Shown piece after piece: positions 41,966 through 50,245 of a stretch of 64,000 nucleotides of DNA (positions within the stretch are counted from its first letter, which is position 1; every line of letters starts with the position of its first letter). Below the pieces are notes generated by a model. That model ran no database searches. It saw only the letters and a program-made list of their open reading frames with translations, and was not told the DNA's origin. Made by a program: the position numbers and the translations under genes. Where the stretch lies: assembly GCF_001653795.1 (NCBI RefSeq), contig NZ_CP011514.1:2030976-2094975 (forward strand). The letters run 5' to 3'. This DNA is from Mitsuaria sp. 7. GTDB taxonomy: Bacteria; Pseudomonadota; Gammaproteobacteria; Burkholderiales; Burkholderiaceae_C.

Positions 41966-43588
41966 TCAACGCAGGAGGTCTTCGCGCGCGCCAATGAACC
42001 AGTCTAGATCCATCGCCAATTGTCCTTGTTCCGGAAGTTGGTAGTGGTCGGTGCGCTGCCAGAAGCGAAATCCTTGTCTCGCCCACGTTGGAGGCAAACG
42101 TGGCTTGTGCTGTGCGGACCAATCCGCGATCCACAGCGGGTACCGTGCAAAGCGATCGTCGTCAAGCCAACGCGTGCCGACGTCCAAGTTGGTGTAGATC
42201 AAGGGGATTCGCCCCCCATTGCGTTCGAGGAATTGCAGCGCTCGAAGCAACTCGGCCTGCACCTGTTCCTTTGTGGGCGGATCACCCACCGGAAAGCTGT
42301 CGGCCTCGAAGTCCAGTACCGGCGCTATGTCGCTCTTGTCAGCCGTACCCCCCAGCATGTGCAGGTACAGCTGCATCTGACGTTCCACATCAATGCCAAC
42401 ACGAAAAAAGTGATAGCTGCCGCGTACCAAACCATGACGTCGCACGGCGCTCCAGTGGCGATCAAAAGTCGGGTCTGGACTCAATCCGTCGCTGGCGCGC
42501 ACGAAGACGAAACTGATTCCCGACAAAGGTCCAGTCAAATGATCCACCCAGTCGCCGTTCCATTTTGAGACATCCACACCGTGCAGCGGCAGCACGGGAG
42601 CCGGTAGTGGGGACGCCACCTCCGGGTCACTCGGGCCCGCTGCGGACACCGCAGACGCGGCAGAGGTCGCGGCAACTGACGCGATCGCCAGCTCGGACGC
42701 CCCATTCGCAGGCTGTGTCGCTACAACTTTCGACAGCACAGGCCAGTGCGCCCGCAGGCATGCGGTGTCGAAGGACAGGAGCCCGCCCAGGTGGAGGCCG
42801 GCAAGGGTTGCGCTCAAAAGTCCGACAACCCAGATGCCGATATGCAGATGAACTAAAGCATGCGCGACGCTGGACAGAGCACCCGCCCCTTCGCACAGCG
42901 CCCTGCCCCCTTCCAGCAGGCCAAGCACCGACCATCGTCGAGTTGATTGACGTGATGCCGCCGCCGGCTTTCCGGGTGGTGGCGTGCGCGGACTTTCCGA
43001 CGGCACTTCCGGCGGAACAACGACAGGCATCTGCCCAGGTTCATTGATCTGACGCACGCGGGCGAAGAGCTCTTCCAGCGCACGGGACGCATGCAAGGTT
43101 CCGCGCGCCCAGTCGAGCGCCAAGGCAAAGGCATCGCCTTCCAGTCGCACACCTTCGTAGATCACCTCACCTTTCGAGTTTCGCACCTGGTGCGGATCGG
43201 CGCTGTATTCGCCCTGTGCGTTGAGGACCAGGCGAGAGCGCTCGGGCTGCACGGCATCGAACGATTCACCGACCACCACCAGCGGCGGAGGTCGATCGCC
43301 ATCGTCGTACGTCACGGCCAGATAGTTCTCCCGCCTTAGCCAAGCCAGCAACAGCAACAGAGTCATCAGCGCCCGCTGCTCTTCCCGGGCCGCCCCGGCC
43401 ATCGACAGGCGCGCAGGCCGGACATAGCAATAACCAAAACGGCCAGTCGGCTGCAGAATCAGGGCGCGCCCCGCAGCCCGGCTGAAGAATACCCGCGCGA
43501 GAAAATCCGCAGACGGGATTGGGCCCGCGCGAGCCACGAGCACAAGTCGCTCTATCCATTCGATTTCCTGCAACTCAAAGCGACGCAT
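41966..43588 (-). CDS. Membrane-anchored GH25 muramidase with novel N-terminal domain
   Basis: 540 residues from the ATG at 43588 (GGAG 7 bp upstream). The N-terminal 185 residues form a soluble domain I do not recognise; a Pro-rich linker, a single helix (about 249-273) and an Ala/Ser linker lead to the GH25 lysozyme domain: HGVDVSKWNGD (D339), FVFVRASDG, HWSAVRRHGLVRGSYHFF, APVLDFEADS (D426, E428), IPLIYTN, PLWIADW and LAMDLDWF. GH25 enzymes cut the muramic acid-glucosamine bond of peptidoglycan. The topology suggests a cytosolic sensor or docking part and a periplasmic lysozyme. GC is lower than in flanking genes. Confidence 0.85.
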   Translation of the reverse strand: MRRFELQEIEWIERLVLVARAGPIPSADFLARVFFSRAAGRALILQPTGRFGYCYVRPARLSMAGAAREEQRALMTLLLLLAWLRRENYLAVTYDDGDRPPPLVVVGESFDAVQPERSRLVLNAQGEYSADPHQVRNSKGEVIYEGVRLEGDAFALALDWARGTLHASRALEELFARVRQINEPGQMPVVVPPEVPSESPRTPPPGKPAAASRQSTRRWSVLGLLEGGRALCEGAGALSSVAHALVHLHIGIWVVGLLSATLAGLHLGGLLSFDTACLRAHWPVLSKVVATQPANGASELAIASVAATSAASAVSAAGPSDPEVASPLPAPVLPLHGVDVSKWNGDWVDHLTGPLSGISFVFVRASDGLSPDPTFDRHWSAVRRHGLVRGSYHFFRVGIDVERQMQLYLHMLGGTADKSDIAPVLDFEADSFPVGDPPTKEQVQAELLRALQFLERNGGRIPLIYTNLDVGTRWLDDDRFARYPLWIADWSAQHKPRLPPTWARQGFRFWQRTDHYQLPEQGQLAMDLDWFIGAREDLLR

Positions 43589-43670
43589 TGACGTTCTCCC
43601 TCTTCGCATTCGGATGGCGCCTCAGATGCGCGCGCGCCACGAAGGGCCGCACTTCTACGGGACGTATGCT

Positions 43671-45161
43671 TCAGCCTCCCGTCGGAGCAGGTGCAGGGCT
43701 GTCGGCTGCAGGCTGCGCTGGCGTCGTGTCGTCGCCGGCTATCGCCAGGAAACGACCTGGGAAGTACTTCGCCACCCACATCTGCGCGAGCTGCACTCGA
43801 GTGATGGGCTTGGTGTAATACATGATCGGTACGCCAATGCCTCCGCTCAGTGCCTTGTTCACGTAGTCCTCGAAAGCCACCATCATGGAATTGGTATCGA
43901 TGATGTTGTTTTGAGACTTGTCGATGTCCGCCAGCGCGGAAAGCGCCGCGGTAACGGTCGCATTCTTCATCGCGGCGAGCTGTCCACCGGTGCGTGCTGT
44001 ATTGGCGGCGTTGTCAACAGAATCCTGATCGCTGGCTGTTGCGTTCTGAAGCTTGGCCAGCGCTGCCATGCTGCTCGCGCCATCGCTGTCCACGAATCCC
44101 TTCACGCTCATCTGCACCTGGTTCGACTTGATCGAGGGGATGGATCCCATCGCGTAAAGGGTGCAATGGGAGCTGATGTTCTGGGCGCTCAAAAGATTCT
44201 TCGCATCATTCGAGATGCTGCTCTCCACGCCAAAACCACCTTTTTCGCTGGCGATCCAGCTTCCAACCTTGAATGCAGTCTGGAGTTTCGCTGCCATCGA
44301 ATACATGGCCTCGCTGGACTCCGTGGTCGTGGTATCAAGCACATGCACCATTCCGATGAAGCAGGAGCCATAGACGGCGCCGGACAAGAGTGTGAGTCGC
44401 TTGGCTTCATCTTTCTCCGCCTGCTTTGCGATGTCGGCCAGAGAAGTCATGTTGGACGTGTCGATGAACTGGTCCGGGTGGGTGACATTCCAGACTCGGA
44501 TGGCCTTGTCCACATCGAGGTAAAAGGGCGCGAGGACCTGCGCATTCTTGTGGGTACACGTCGCGCTGATGACCAACGTTCCCGCGATCTCGTGGCGTTG
44601 GTGCTGGCTGCTCGCTTGACTCTGCGCGGCCGAGCTAGCGGAGCTGGAGATCGAATCACCCAATTCCTTGGTCTCCTCGCTCACAAAGGCGCCCAGTGTC
44701 ATCGCATGAGTCTGGCTACTCTGGGAGTTCCTGTCATAGGCGAAGTACTGGACGTTCATCTTGATGGAATCGGCGGAGAGCGGCAGCGACTTGATTTCGG
44801 TGCGGTTGTAGTCCACCGGACTTTCCGGTCCAGAGCCGACCGCCTTGATCTGACGCTTGAGAGGCAGGATCTCCTGTTCTGCCTGCATCTTGGCCTTGCT
44901 GTACTCCACTGCGGCCGTGGAAAGCTGCTTGTTGATCTCGGCGCGCTGCTTCACCAGATCCGCTGTATCAACGCTCATGTCCATAAGCTCCTGAATGGTC
45001 ATGTCGAAGCTGCGACGTAGCGTCAACAGGTCATTGAGGTGGTCCTCTGCGTCGTCCGCCGGGCTCTGTTTCTGCGCGATCTGAGCCAGCAAGTCGAGCC
45101 GGTCCTGTGTCACCAGGTTTCCGAGCGCGAGAGTCGGGTCGTAAGGAATGGTCGACGGCAT
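43671..45161 (-). CDS. Large protein of unknown family
   Basis: 496 residues; AGGAG 7 bp before the ATG. No signal peptide or clear membrane helix. Residues about 60-115 are a charged heptad-like helix; the middle contains GTLVISATCTHKNAQVLAPFYLDVDKAIRVWN and LTLLSGAVYGSCFIGMVHVL; later, Ala/Ser/Asn-rich helices and a Pro/Ala tail. I do not recognise the family. The composition, with amphipathic helical segments and Ser/Thr-rich strands, would suit a secreted pore or structural protein, but that is speculation. It is co-directional with the GH25 gene, 82 bp upstream of it, and divergent from the protease-like gene. GC is about 52-55 %. Confidence 0.8.
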   Translation of the reverse strand: MPSTIPYDPTLALGNLVTQDRLDLLAQIAQKQSPADDAEDHLNDLLTLRRSFDMTIQELMDMSVDTADLVKQRAEINKQLSTAAVEYSKAKMQAEQEILPLKRQIKAVGSGPESPVDYNRTEIKSLPLSADSIKMNVQYFAYDRNSQSSQTHAMTLGAFVSEETKELGDSISSSASSAAQSQASSQHQRHEIAGTLVISATCTHKNAQVLAPFYLDVDKAIRVWNVTHPDQFIDTSNMTSLADIAKQAEKDEAKRLTLLSGAVYGSCFIGMVHVLDTTTTESSEAMYSMAAKLQTAFKVGSWIASEKGGFGVESSISNDAKNLLSAQNISSHCTLYAMGSIPSIKSNQVQMSVKGFVDSDGASSMAALAKLQNATASDQDSVDNAANTARTGGQLAAMKNATVTAALSALADIDKSQNNIIDTNSMMVAFEDYVNKALSGGIGVPIMYYTKPITRVQLAQMWVAKYFPGRFLAIAGDDTTPAQPAADSPAPAPTGG

Positions 45162-45501
45162 CGTGTTCTCCTGAACGGTTGAGAGGTTGGCCTGCGCACG
45201 ACTCGATGGCCGTGCGGTCGTCAGGAAAAACGCTGTCGATCTCCGTATTGCGTTTGCCGTTCGACGGAGTGAATGCTATGCAGTGTCGGATCCAATGGAT
45301 CTGAAGACTTCTTAAACATTCGTAATCAATCAATCCAATCAATTCATGGCAATGGCTTCAATGATTCGGAGAAAGCCGAGACTTTTCATGACACGCATCA
45401 CGGCATTCGACCGATTTCAATTCGTTCTCTGGCACTCGATCATTTCCTGGCGGCACCACATCAAACCGCCGCATTCCATCAACTTTCTACCGGAGATCAA
45501 C
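45162..45501. other. 340-bp divergent promoter region of the low-GC cluster
   Basis: Separates the genes at 45161 (minus) and 45502 (plus). The part 45300-45360 is AT-rich and contains ATCAATCAATCCAATCAATT-like short repeats, probably promoter DNA. A frame open from 45346 joins the 45502 gene but lacks a ribosome site. No other gene seen. Confidence 0.5.
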
Positions 45502-46035
45502 ATGCCCGAAGCCAAAGTCTTCGAATCCGCGAATGATCAGTGGTCCAAGCAGACCCAAGGAGGCGGCAATACCATCGAGGTCCGCTATGGATGGTGCGCA
45601 GCAGCCAGCGCTCTTTGGACATTGAGCACACTTCAAGGCACACCAGCTGCATCATCCAAGCCGGACCAGAATCGATCCGGAATCCTTCAGGTCAAATATC
45701 GGTGGGACGGCAGCCACCAGAGCGACATCAATCTTCTTCAGGGATTGGATCTGAATCCCGAGCACGTCCTCCAGGACAAGAGCCGAGACGAGGCGATCAA
45801 CTACATGGCGACCACCCCTGGCGTCTACTGGTTCGGCTACACGAAGCGACTGCCCAATGGTCAATGGGAAGGCCATGCGATGGCTGCTGACACTCGAACC
45901 CCTGGGCAACCGCTGTTCTACGACATTGAGAGCGGTCTCTATCGATACGCCAGCGTCGCAGAGTTCAAGCAGGGAGTGAGCTCGCGCTATGGTGATGCAT
46001 CCTGGGAAGTGATCAAGGTCCACTTGACACATTGA
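45502..46035 (+). CDS. Putative papain-fold cysteine protease, YopT/C58-like
   Basis: 177 residues; the ATG at 45502 is chosen because CGGAG stands 7 bp upstream. A possible catalytic triad is C32 (YGWCAAASALWTL), H125 (EGHAMAADT) and D141 (LFYDIESGLYRYASVAEFKQGV), in the order and local context of the C58 family (Cys; GHA; F-D-P/E-x-G). C58 members include host-targeting effectors such as YopT. No signal peptide. It is divergent from the unknown 496-residue gene and has low GC. Possible roles are an effector or a processing enzyme for its neighbours. Confidence 0.68.
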   Translation: MPEAKVFESANDQWSKQTQGGGNTIEVRYGWCAAASALWTLSTLQGTPAASSKPDQNRSGILQVKYRWDGSHQSDINLLQGLDLNPEHVLQDKSRDEAINYMATTPGVYWFGYTKRLPNGQWEGHAMAADTRTPGQPLFYDIESGLYRYASVAEFKQGVSSRYGDASWEVIKVHLTH

Positions 46036-46172
46036 CGCAGCGCTCGACACGAACCTCAGGTTCGCGTCAACTGTTCGTCGGCAGCCTCGCACTACGGTGT
46101 CGAGGCTGAAGTCATTTCAGATGCAGATGCCAAGCAACGCGCACGGCAAGGCGCGACATCACATTCCCACGA

Positions 46173-46823
46173 CTACGGCACCACCAACCCCTCTCGGATC
46201 GCATAGCGGGTGATATCCGCAATTCCGCGCGCACCCAGCTTGGCCGAGGCGTGCTCCCGGTGGGCCGCCACAGTTTTGTAGCTCAGTCCCAAATGCAGGG
46301 CGGCTTCCTTGGTAGAGAGCCCTTCTGCAAGCAATTGCACGATCTCCCGTTCCTTCGAGGTGAGAAGAACGAACACGCCTGTGGCGGCGGCGCGCCCCGG
46401 CCGGTCGATGCAGGCAGCAATCGCCGCGTCGGCCAGTAACGGGCTGAGATAAAGCTGGCGGTTCGTCACCGCCGTGATCGCGCGTAGCAACTCCTCCAAG
46501 CCGCAGTTTTTTCCAAGGATGCCTCGCACACCGGCCTCCAGCGCTCTGCGCAGCATCCAGGAAGGCTCTTCGGCAGCGAGGCAGATGATCTGACTGTCCG
46601 ATGACGTCGCCAAGATGCGCTGAGCCGCGTCCACGCCATGAAGTCCCGGCATCTGCATCTCCATCAGTACGACCTGCGGCATCAGACGAGCGGTCATTCG
46701 CACGCCCTCCTGACCGTCAGCAGCTTCGGCGAGCAGCTCGATGTCGGAGCGGGACCCAAGCAACGCGGCCAGCCCCTCACGCAACAGCTGATGGCGAGCC
46801 ATCACGATCAATTTCGTTCTCAC
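46173..46823 (-). CDS. NarL/LuxR-type regulator with degenerate receiver
   Basis: 216 residues from a GTG at 46823 (GGGGAGAAG upstream). The receiver has lost the acidic pair (LIVMARHQLLREG instead of the usual DDH) and has Glu at the phosphoacceptor site (E55, VVLMEMQMPGLHG); K105 remains. The LuxR helix-turn-helix is intact: LTSKEREIVQLLAEGLSTKEAALHLGLSYKTVAAHREHASAKLG. It is likely phosphorylation-independent. It is divergent from the tandem LuxR-HTH locus at 47064. Confidence 0.85.
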   Translation of the reverse strand: MRTKLIVMARHQLLREGLAALLGSRSDIELLAEAADGQEGVRMTARLMPQVVLMEMQMPGLHGVDAAQRILATSSDSQIICLAAEEPSWMLRRALEAGVRGILGKNCGLEELLRAITAVTNRQLYLSPLLADAAIAACIDRPGRAAATGVFVLLTSKEREIVQLLAEGLSTKEAALHLGLSYKTVAAHREHASAKLGARGIADITRYAIREGLVVP

Positions 46824-47063
46824 GTCTTCTCCCCTTTGCGGCAGCCTGCGCCACGATCGGCAGGAGGTCGTTTCCGTCGGATGACAGTGTTCCGGTTCGA
46901 GCCGAGGAACCATTTGTCTCACGTCATGGGCTGATTCATTCAATGCGGGAACTTCGTTTGCTGAATTGCCCTTAATTTTTCGGGTCCGGAATGAATTACG
47001 AGCAGCCGCAGATATCTGAATGACATGAGCCGGACTAACCTTCGAACCAGGAGGAGTTTTCCA

Positions 47064-47084
47064 ATGAGAACGGGCAAGGTGTGA
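47064..47084 (+). CDS. Six-codon leader peptide upstream of a LuxR-HTH gene
   Basis: ATG AGA ACG GGC AAG GTG TGA (MRTGKV), preceded by an excellent ribosome site AGGAGGAG. Its stop overlaps the GTG (47081) of the next frame, so ribosomes finishing the leader could start the LuxR-HTH gene. It is too short to be confident beyond the strong initiation signal. Confidence 0.5.
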   Translation: MRTGKV

Positions 47085-47356
47085 ACCCCGCAACGATGAC
47101 CCTCACGGCACGCGAAACCCAGACCCTTCAATTGACCTCCGATGGCCTGTCTTGCCGAGAAATCGGCAGACAGCTTGAAATCAGCGAAGCCACAGTGCGT
47201 AAGCATCGGAGCAACATGTTCGCCAAACTGGGCTGCCGGAACGCCGCACAACTCGTGGCACTCGCGCGCATGCGGGGATGGCTGACTTGCACGCGGAGGC
47301 TCTCTTTTCGACGCGCTCTCGGCACGGGAACTGGAGGTAATGCGCCTCGTCGTTGA
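47081..47356 (+). CDS. LuxR-type HTH protein, first of a frame-broken tandem pair
   Basis: 91 residues from GTG 47081 (or ATG 47096). Residues about 7-65 are a complete LuxR/GerE helix-turn-helix: LTARETQTLQLTSDGLSCREIGRQLEISEATVRKHRSNMFAKLGCRNAAQLVALARM. The tail RLSFRRALGTGTGGNAPRR reads through the beginning of a second HTH in the wrong frame. It has no receiver or sensor domain. It is translated either through the leader at 47064 or directly. Confidence 0.65.
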   Translation: MNPATMTLTARETQTLQLTSDGLSCREIGRQLEISEATVRKHRSNMFAKLGCRNAAQLVALARMRGWLTCTRRLSFRRALGTGTGGNAPRR

Positions 47357-47591
47357 CGGCTACACAAGCAAAGAGATAGGTCGGATTCTGGGAATCAGCG
47401 ACCTCACGGTGCGAAAACACCGTGAACGCCTGTTACGAAAACTAGGGCTGAGCAGTACCGCTCAATTGGTCGCCCTGATGCCCCATCGAGACTCGTTGCA
47501 GGCGCCAGGGAGCGAAGTCCGCGCGCGAAGTCAACTTACGGCATCGGGAGTATTGAGTGACGGCGAGACGGACCACAAGATCGGGTCATAA
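47340..47591 (+). CDS. LuxR-type HTH protein, second of the tandem pair
   Basis: The ATG at 47340 lies 16 bp before the stop of the first HTH frame, allowing coupled re-initiation, but the HTH domain really begins upstream in this frame (about 47310: DALSARELEVMRLVVDGYTSKEIGRILGISDLTVRKHRERLLRKLGLSSTAQLVALM). A TGA at 47283 closes this frame further up. So the domain is either truncated at its first helix or belongs to a former two-HTH protein broken by a frameshift near 47285-47310. Confidence 0.55.
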   Translation: MRLVVDGYTSKEIGRILGISDLTVRKHRERLLRKLGLSSTAQLVALMPHRDSLQAPGSEVRARSQLTASGVLSDGETDHKIGS

Positions 47592-47640
47592 CGCTTCCCG
47601 GGTCTAGGGCTCGGGGAACATAGAGATCAAGGGAGTGGAA

Positions 47641-49158
47641 ATGAAAAAGTCGAATGTCGGTGCACCGCAAGCAGGTGAAAAAGTCGAAATGCCCGGCGAT
47701 GTGCTCCGGTTCGACACCTTCGAAATCCATCCGTTCGAGCGTCGGCTGCTAGTTCGCGGTCAGCGCGCCGCGGTCAGCTCGCGAGCATTTGATCTATTGC
47801 TTGTCCTGGCCGAACAGAGCGGCGCGATGGTCGGCAAGGAGCAACTCATCAACCGCGTCTGGCCTGATGTGGTCGTCACCGAGAACAACCTGCACGTCCA
47901 TGTCTCGGCGCTGAGAAAGCTGTTGGGGCCTCAGGTGATCGGCACCTTGCAAGGCCGCGGGTACAGACTGGTGGCACGCCCCCTGGCCGGCCAGCCCAAC
48001 GACAACATGACAAGCTGCGATCTTGGCGGAGTTGCTCCCCTGCGGCGCGACAGCCAGATGTTTGGCCGTACCGAGGAACTCACGCTACTCACACAGCTGA
48101 TGGACAGACATCGCCTGGTGAGCATCGTCGGCCCGGGTGGCGTGGGCAAGACCATGCTGGCCGCCGCAGTGGCTCGATCCAGCCTGGACGATCTCGCACA
48201 AGATGTTCGATGGGTGGATCTTCATTCGCTGAGTGAATCGACTCAATTGCCTGCTGCCGTCGGTCGGGCGATCGGTGCTCGTGGTCAACCCCCAACGGAC
48301 CTCTCCGCCATCGTCCAGGCCTTGCGAGGTCTGACTGTCATCCTGGTACTGGACGGCGCCGAGCACCTCCTGAACGCGGTTGCACAGTTCGCGAGCGCGG
48401 TCTTGGATGACTCGCCGGGGATCCGCTTGCTGATAAGCAGTCAATCGGCGCTGCGCTTGGACGGCGAACGCGTACTGCGACTTGCGCCGCTGCCCGTGCC
48501 GGCGCCGAACTGCAACATCAATGCCGCCACTGGCAATGCGGCCGTCGCCCTCTTTTCCGGAGAGGCCACGGCCTCGGACCAGCGGTTCGCGCTTGACGAT
48601 GACAACTTCGAGCTCGTGGTGGATGTGTGCCGCCAGCTCGACGGCCTGCCTTTGGCCATCAAGTTGGCAGCGCAACGAGCCCACGTTTTGGGACTTCCCG
48701 CGTTGCGTGCGCATCTTCCCGATCAGTTGCACTTGATGCGCAATGCCAGCCGCGATGCGGTTTGGCGACAGCACACGCTGATGCGATCATTCGAATGGAG
48801 TATTAAATTGCTCGACGACATGCAGCGCACCGTCTTATGCAGGCTGGCCAATCTCGAAGGCAGCTTTCTCCTGGAGCAAGCCGTCGAGGCCGCAGTCGGC
48901 CAGTCTCTTGAACCGTGGAGTGTCATGGAAGCGCTCGTTACGCTGGTGGACCGGTCTCTGATTCAATTGGAGGGACAGCCGCCGAACCGCTATCGATTAC
49001 TGGCCATCGTGCGCTGCTTGGCGCGACGCTTGGCAATAGAGAAGGACGGCACCTTGATCTCGCCTTCCTACCCTCCGGCAAGCTCTCCCCCCCTCCTCCT
49101 GCCTCTGGACCTCGTGGCACAGGTGCTGCCTACATCTTGTCACGCGATTCGGGCGTGA
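47641..49158 (+). CDS. Winged-helix regulator with NB-ARC-like ATPase, C-terminally short
   Basis: 505 residues; AGGGAG before the ATG. An OmpR-type winged helix at about 20-115 (FEIHPFERRLLVRGQRAAVSSRAFDLLLVLAEQSGAMVGKEQLINRVWPDVVVTENNLHVHVSALRKLLG), then an AAA/NB-ARC-type ATPase: Walker A GPGGVGKT, Walker B VILVLDGAEH, LLISSQSAL, and GLPLAIKLAAQR. Family members normally continue for 400 or more residues as a TPR sensor; this one ends soon after YRLLAIVRCLARRLA in a Ser/Pro-rich tail. It may be truncated by a frameshift, or be a short form. Confidence 0.82.
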   Translation: MKKSNVGAPQAGEKVEMPGDVLRFDTFEIHPFERRLLVRGQRAAVSSRAFDLLLVLAEQSGAMVGKEQLINRVWPDVVVTENNLHVHVSALRKLLGPQVIGTLQGRGYRLVARPLAGQPNDNMTSCDLGGVAPLRRDSQMFGRTEELTLLTQLMDRHRLVSIVGPGGVGKTMLAAAVARSSLDDLAQDVRWVDLHSLSESTQLPAAVGRAIGARGQPPTDLSAIVQALRGLTVILVLDGAEHLLNAVAQFASAVLDDSPGIRLLISSQSALRLDGERVLRLAPLPVPAPNCNINAATGNAAVALFSGEATASDQRFALDDDNFELVVDVCRQLDGLPLAIKLAAQRAHVLGLPALRAHLPDQLHLMRNASRDAVWRQHTLMRSFEWSIKLLDDMQRTVLCRLANLEGSFLLEQAVEAAVGQSLEPWSVMEALVTLVDRSLIQLEGQPPNRYRLLAIVRCLARRLAIEKDGTLISPSYPPASSPPLLLPLDLVAQVLPTSCHAIRA

Positions 49159-49230
49159 CGCTCAACGCGGGCAAAAGCACACAGGATCGTACGAGGTGAC
49201 CGGATCGTGACATGTCGCGCGAGTTCCCCC

Positions 49231-50226
49231 TCAGCACTCCGGAATCCGATTCACCAACGGCTCCCCGCGCTCGAACGCGCTGAGGCTTTCCAGCGTCGTG
49301 GCCATGATCTGGCCGATTGCCTCGACGGTGAAGAAGGCCTGGTGCCCCGTGACGATCACGTTCGGGAAGGACACCAGCCGCTGGATCACGTCGTCGTGGA
49401 TCACCGTGGAGGACAGGTCCTGGAAGAACAGGCTGGCCTCCTGCTCGTAGACGTCGATCGCCAGGCCGCCGAGCTGCCCCGTCTTCAGCGCCTGCGTCGC
49501 CGCCTCGGTATCGACCAGTCCGCCGCGGCTGGTGTTCACCAGGATCGCGCCGCGCTTGAGCTGCGCCAGCGAGTTCGCGTCGACGATGTGGCGCGTCTGC
49601 TCCGTCAGCGGGCAGTGCAGCGAGATCACGTCCGACTGCGCCATCAACTCGGGCAGCGGCACGTAGCGGCCGCCGAGTTCCTCGAACTCCGGCTTCGGGA
49701 AAGCGTCGTGGCCCAGCACCGTGCAGCCGAAGCCCGCCATGATCCGCGCGAAGATCGTGCCGATCTTGCCGGTGCCGATCACGCCCACCGTCTTGCCGTG
49801 CAGGTCGAAGCCCATGAGGCCGTCGAGTTTGAAGTTGCCGTCGCGCGTACGCACGCTAGCTCGCACGATCTTGCGGTTGACCGCGAGCAGCAGGCCCACG
49901 GCGAACTCGGCGACCGAGTAAGGCGAGTAGTCGGTGACCCGCACGACCTCGATGCCCAGCCGGCGCGCGGCCGCCGCGTCGATGTGGTTGAAGCCGGTCG
50001 AGCGCGTCGCCACCAGCAGCGTGCCCTGCGCGGCGAGCCGGGTCAGCACCTCGGCGTCCACGGCGTCGTTGACGAAGACGCACACCGCCTTGCATCCGGC
50101 GGCCAGCGCCGCCGTGTCGACGGTCAACCGGTCCTGCACGAACACCAGCTCATGGCCGATCTCCCGGTTGGCCTGCTGCAGCAGGGTCTGGTCGTATCGA
50201 CGCGTACTGAAGACTGCAGTTTTCAT
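49231..50226 (-). CDS. D-lactate dehydrogenase (2-hydroxyacid dehydrogenase family)
   Basis: 331 residues; AGGAG upstream. D-2-hydroxyacid dehydrogenase with NAD-binding GVIGTGKIGTIFARI, substrate/catalytic Arg in NTSRGGLVDT, Glu in DVYEQEASLF and His in VTGHQAFFT. The LdhA-type pattern (VFVNDAVDAEVL, STGFNHID, YSPYSVAEFAVGL) makes pyruvate to D-lactate the likely reaction. It follows the anion transporter gene by 19 bp, so the pair may export or import a hydroxy- or dicarboxylate linked to fermentation. Confidence 0.94.
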   Translation of the reverse strand: MKTAVFSTRRYDQTLLQQANREIGHELVFVQDRLTVDTAALAAGCKAVCVFVNDAVDAEVLTRLAAQGTLLVATRSTGFNHIDAAAARRLGIEVVRVTDYSPYSVAEFAVGLLLAVNRKIVRASVRTRDGNFKLDGLMGFDLHGKTVGVIGTGKIGTIFARIMAGFGCTVLGHDAFPKPEFEELGGRYVPLPELMAQSDVISLHCPLTEQTRHIVDANSLAQLKRGAILVNTSRGGLVDTEAATQALKTGQLGGLAIDVYEQEASLFFQDLSSTVIHDDVIQRLVSFPNVIVTGHQAFFTVEAIGQIMATTLESLSAFERGEPLVNRIPEC

Positions 50227-50245
50227 GGTTCCTGCTCCTTGTCTC

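Noticed and set aside
45346..45501. N-terminal extension of the C58-like protein
   Set aside because: No ribosome site at 45346 and basic, unrelated composition; CGGAG stands before ATG 45502.
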